Shown here: positions 63,105-64,000 of the stretch, piece after piece
How positions within the stretch are numbered: position 1 is the first letter of the stretch
Layout of the letters: the number at the start of each line of letters is the position of its first letter
Made by a program: the position numbers and the translations under genes
Assembly (NCBI GenBank): GCA_030272155.1
Contig: CP126198.1
Coordinates: 5,423,501-5,487,500, forward strand
DNA: 64,000 nt
DNA from: Tetradesmus obliquus
Taxonomy: Eukaryota; Chlorophyta; Chlorophyceae; Sphaeropleales; Scenedesmaceae
Direction of reading: 5' to 3'
Notes under the pieces: generated by a model
What the model was told of the DNA's origin: nothing
Seen by the model: only the letters and a program-made list of their open reading frames with translations
Database searches by the model: none

Positions 63105-63410
63105 AGGCAGTGAGTACACAGGCATATGCGAGGGTGCTGCCACGTGCACCGACAGTGCTTTGCACATAATATGCCAAACGTCACCATCAACAGCAGCAGC
63201 ATGCACGCGCAGCCTTGATCATGTAAAGATGGACAGTCTAGCATGAAAGTTGCAAAGCTGCGCACCTCCTTGGCCAGTGCAGTGAGCACCCAGGCACCTG
63301 CTGGGGTGCTGGCACGTGCCGCAACAATGCTGTGCACACAACAGCAGCATGCAGCTGCAGGTGCCAGGGTGCTGCCACGTGCACCGACAATGTTTTGCAC
63401 ACAAAACTGT
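63105..63410 (-). repeat. Partial copies of the candidate exon at 63266-63329
   Basis: A sequence related to the exon start (ARGSTLA-type, with a GCACGTGG core) occurs at about 63115-63168 and 63358-63405, each followed by a TTTGCACA-type sequence. Confidence 0.6.
63266..63329 (-). CDS. Possible small exon of an unknown minus-strand gene
   Basis: Flanked by a TGCACAG acceptor and a GAG/GTGCGC donor, it encodes IVAARASTPAGAWVLTALAK. Support comes mainly from two flanking sequences that look like partial copies of it (63110-63170 and 63355-63405), the same junction-copy pattern as in the dynein gene. It could belong to the same gene as the fragment at 61208-61575. Confidence 0.3.
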
Positions 63411-64000
63411 CCATGTTAACTGTCAACAACAGCAGCATGCACAAACAGCCTCGCCATCTGCCTGCAGCCCTGATCATGTACATGCAAGCTGCAGACACCT
63501 TACACCGAGTGTCCCGCAACACAGCAGGTCAAATGTAGAACAGCGCCGCTGCTACAGCTGCTGCTGCTGCTGCTGCTGCTGTGGTCGAGCCTGTGTGACC
63601 CTTTGCGCATCAAGCACAGAGAGCTGAGAGTAGCAGCTGCGCCCCTTGCATCAACATAGCTGTACCAAAGCATACACCACGCCTTGAACCGCAACCTGCA
63701 TAGGGCCAGCAGCTGGCTGTAGTTTGGCCCTCGTCTGCAGCTGTGCAGGCATAGCGCAGCAAAAGCTAACGCATGAAGCAAATCGAGCACTTCGCTTGCA
63801 TTGCGTGCTGCTGCAGCCGTGCCTGACACACCATGCACAACACAGAGATGCACAGCCGTGCACAGAACTCTGCAAACTCCCTGTCAACAACACTGACAGG
63901 ACTGGCACGACACTGCAGAGCCCACAAAAATGTAGTGCAACAACTGTCCTCACCAGTAGCCATGCACAGCAGAACACCAGTCAGTGCTCAAGCCAAGCCA

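Noticed and set aside
1-64000. Transposons or LTR elements as the source of the repeats
   Set aside because: Repeat units contain pieces of the neighbouring exon and differ between introns. I saw no terminal repeats, target-site duplications or transposase or reverse-transcriptase motifs.

Overview
The window looks like nuclear DNA of a chlorophycean green alga. It carries an axonemal inner-arm dynein heavy chain (flagellar) next to a plastid homogentisate solanesyltransferase. Introns are numerous, with CTGCAG-type acceptors and GTGAG-type donors, and CAG/CTG trinucleotide tracts are everywhere. There is no bacterial-style operon, tRNA, rRNA or CRISPR array.

Layout. Positions 49351 down to the left edge (minus strand) hold one giant dynein heavy chain gene. 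I could thread 67 exons through it. Splice phases agree at every junction except the one entering exon 31, and the joined protein follows the dynein family in order: N-terminal tail, linker, AAA1 to AAA4, stalk and microtubule-binding region, AAA5, AAA6, C-terminal domain. About 13.5 kb is coding (about 4,500 residues). The last C-terminal exons lie beyond position 1. About 1.5 kb of divergent intergenic DNA separates it from a plus-strand homogentisate solanesyltransferase gene (50825-53681; the first exon, with the transit peptide, is unresolved). A complete three-exon plus-strand gene follows at 55035-57315. It encodes a 325-residue secreted, single-pass membrane protein with a striking Tyr/Asp-rich lumenal segment. 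From 57.3 to 64 kb I see no confident gene, only fragments of a possible minus-strand gene (61.2-63.4 kb), a hairpin and short repeats.

The unusual feature is the intron content of the dynein gene. From exon 13 onward, most introns are filled with tandem copies of one exon-intron junction. Each copy carries either the 3' part of an exon plus its donor and the start of the intron, or the end of an intron plus its acceptor and the 5' part of the next exon. I count roughly 150 such half-exon copies by eye, with periods mostly 110-150 bp or about 200-226 bp, several of them exact (126, 127, 139, 147, 226 bp). Two arrays have satellite-like higher-order structure (880 bp and 597 bp). The same pattern occurs in the solanesyltransferase gene, and much shorter junction duplications occur there and in the third gene, so it appears to be a property of this genome rather than of one gene. 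CTG tracts in transcript sense sit immediately upstream of many 3' splice sites.

The three identified genes have separate roles (flagellar motility, plastoquinone synthesis, and an unknown surface or endomembrane function). I see no functional link between them beyond neighbourhood.
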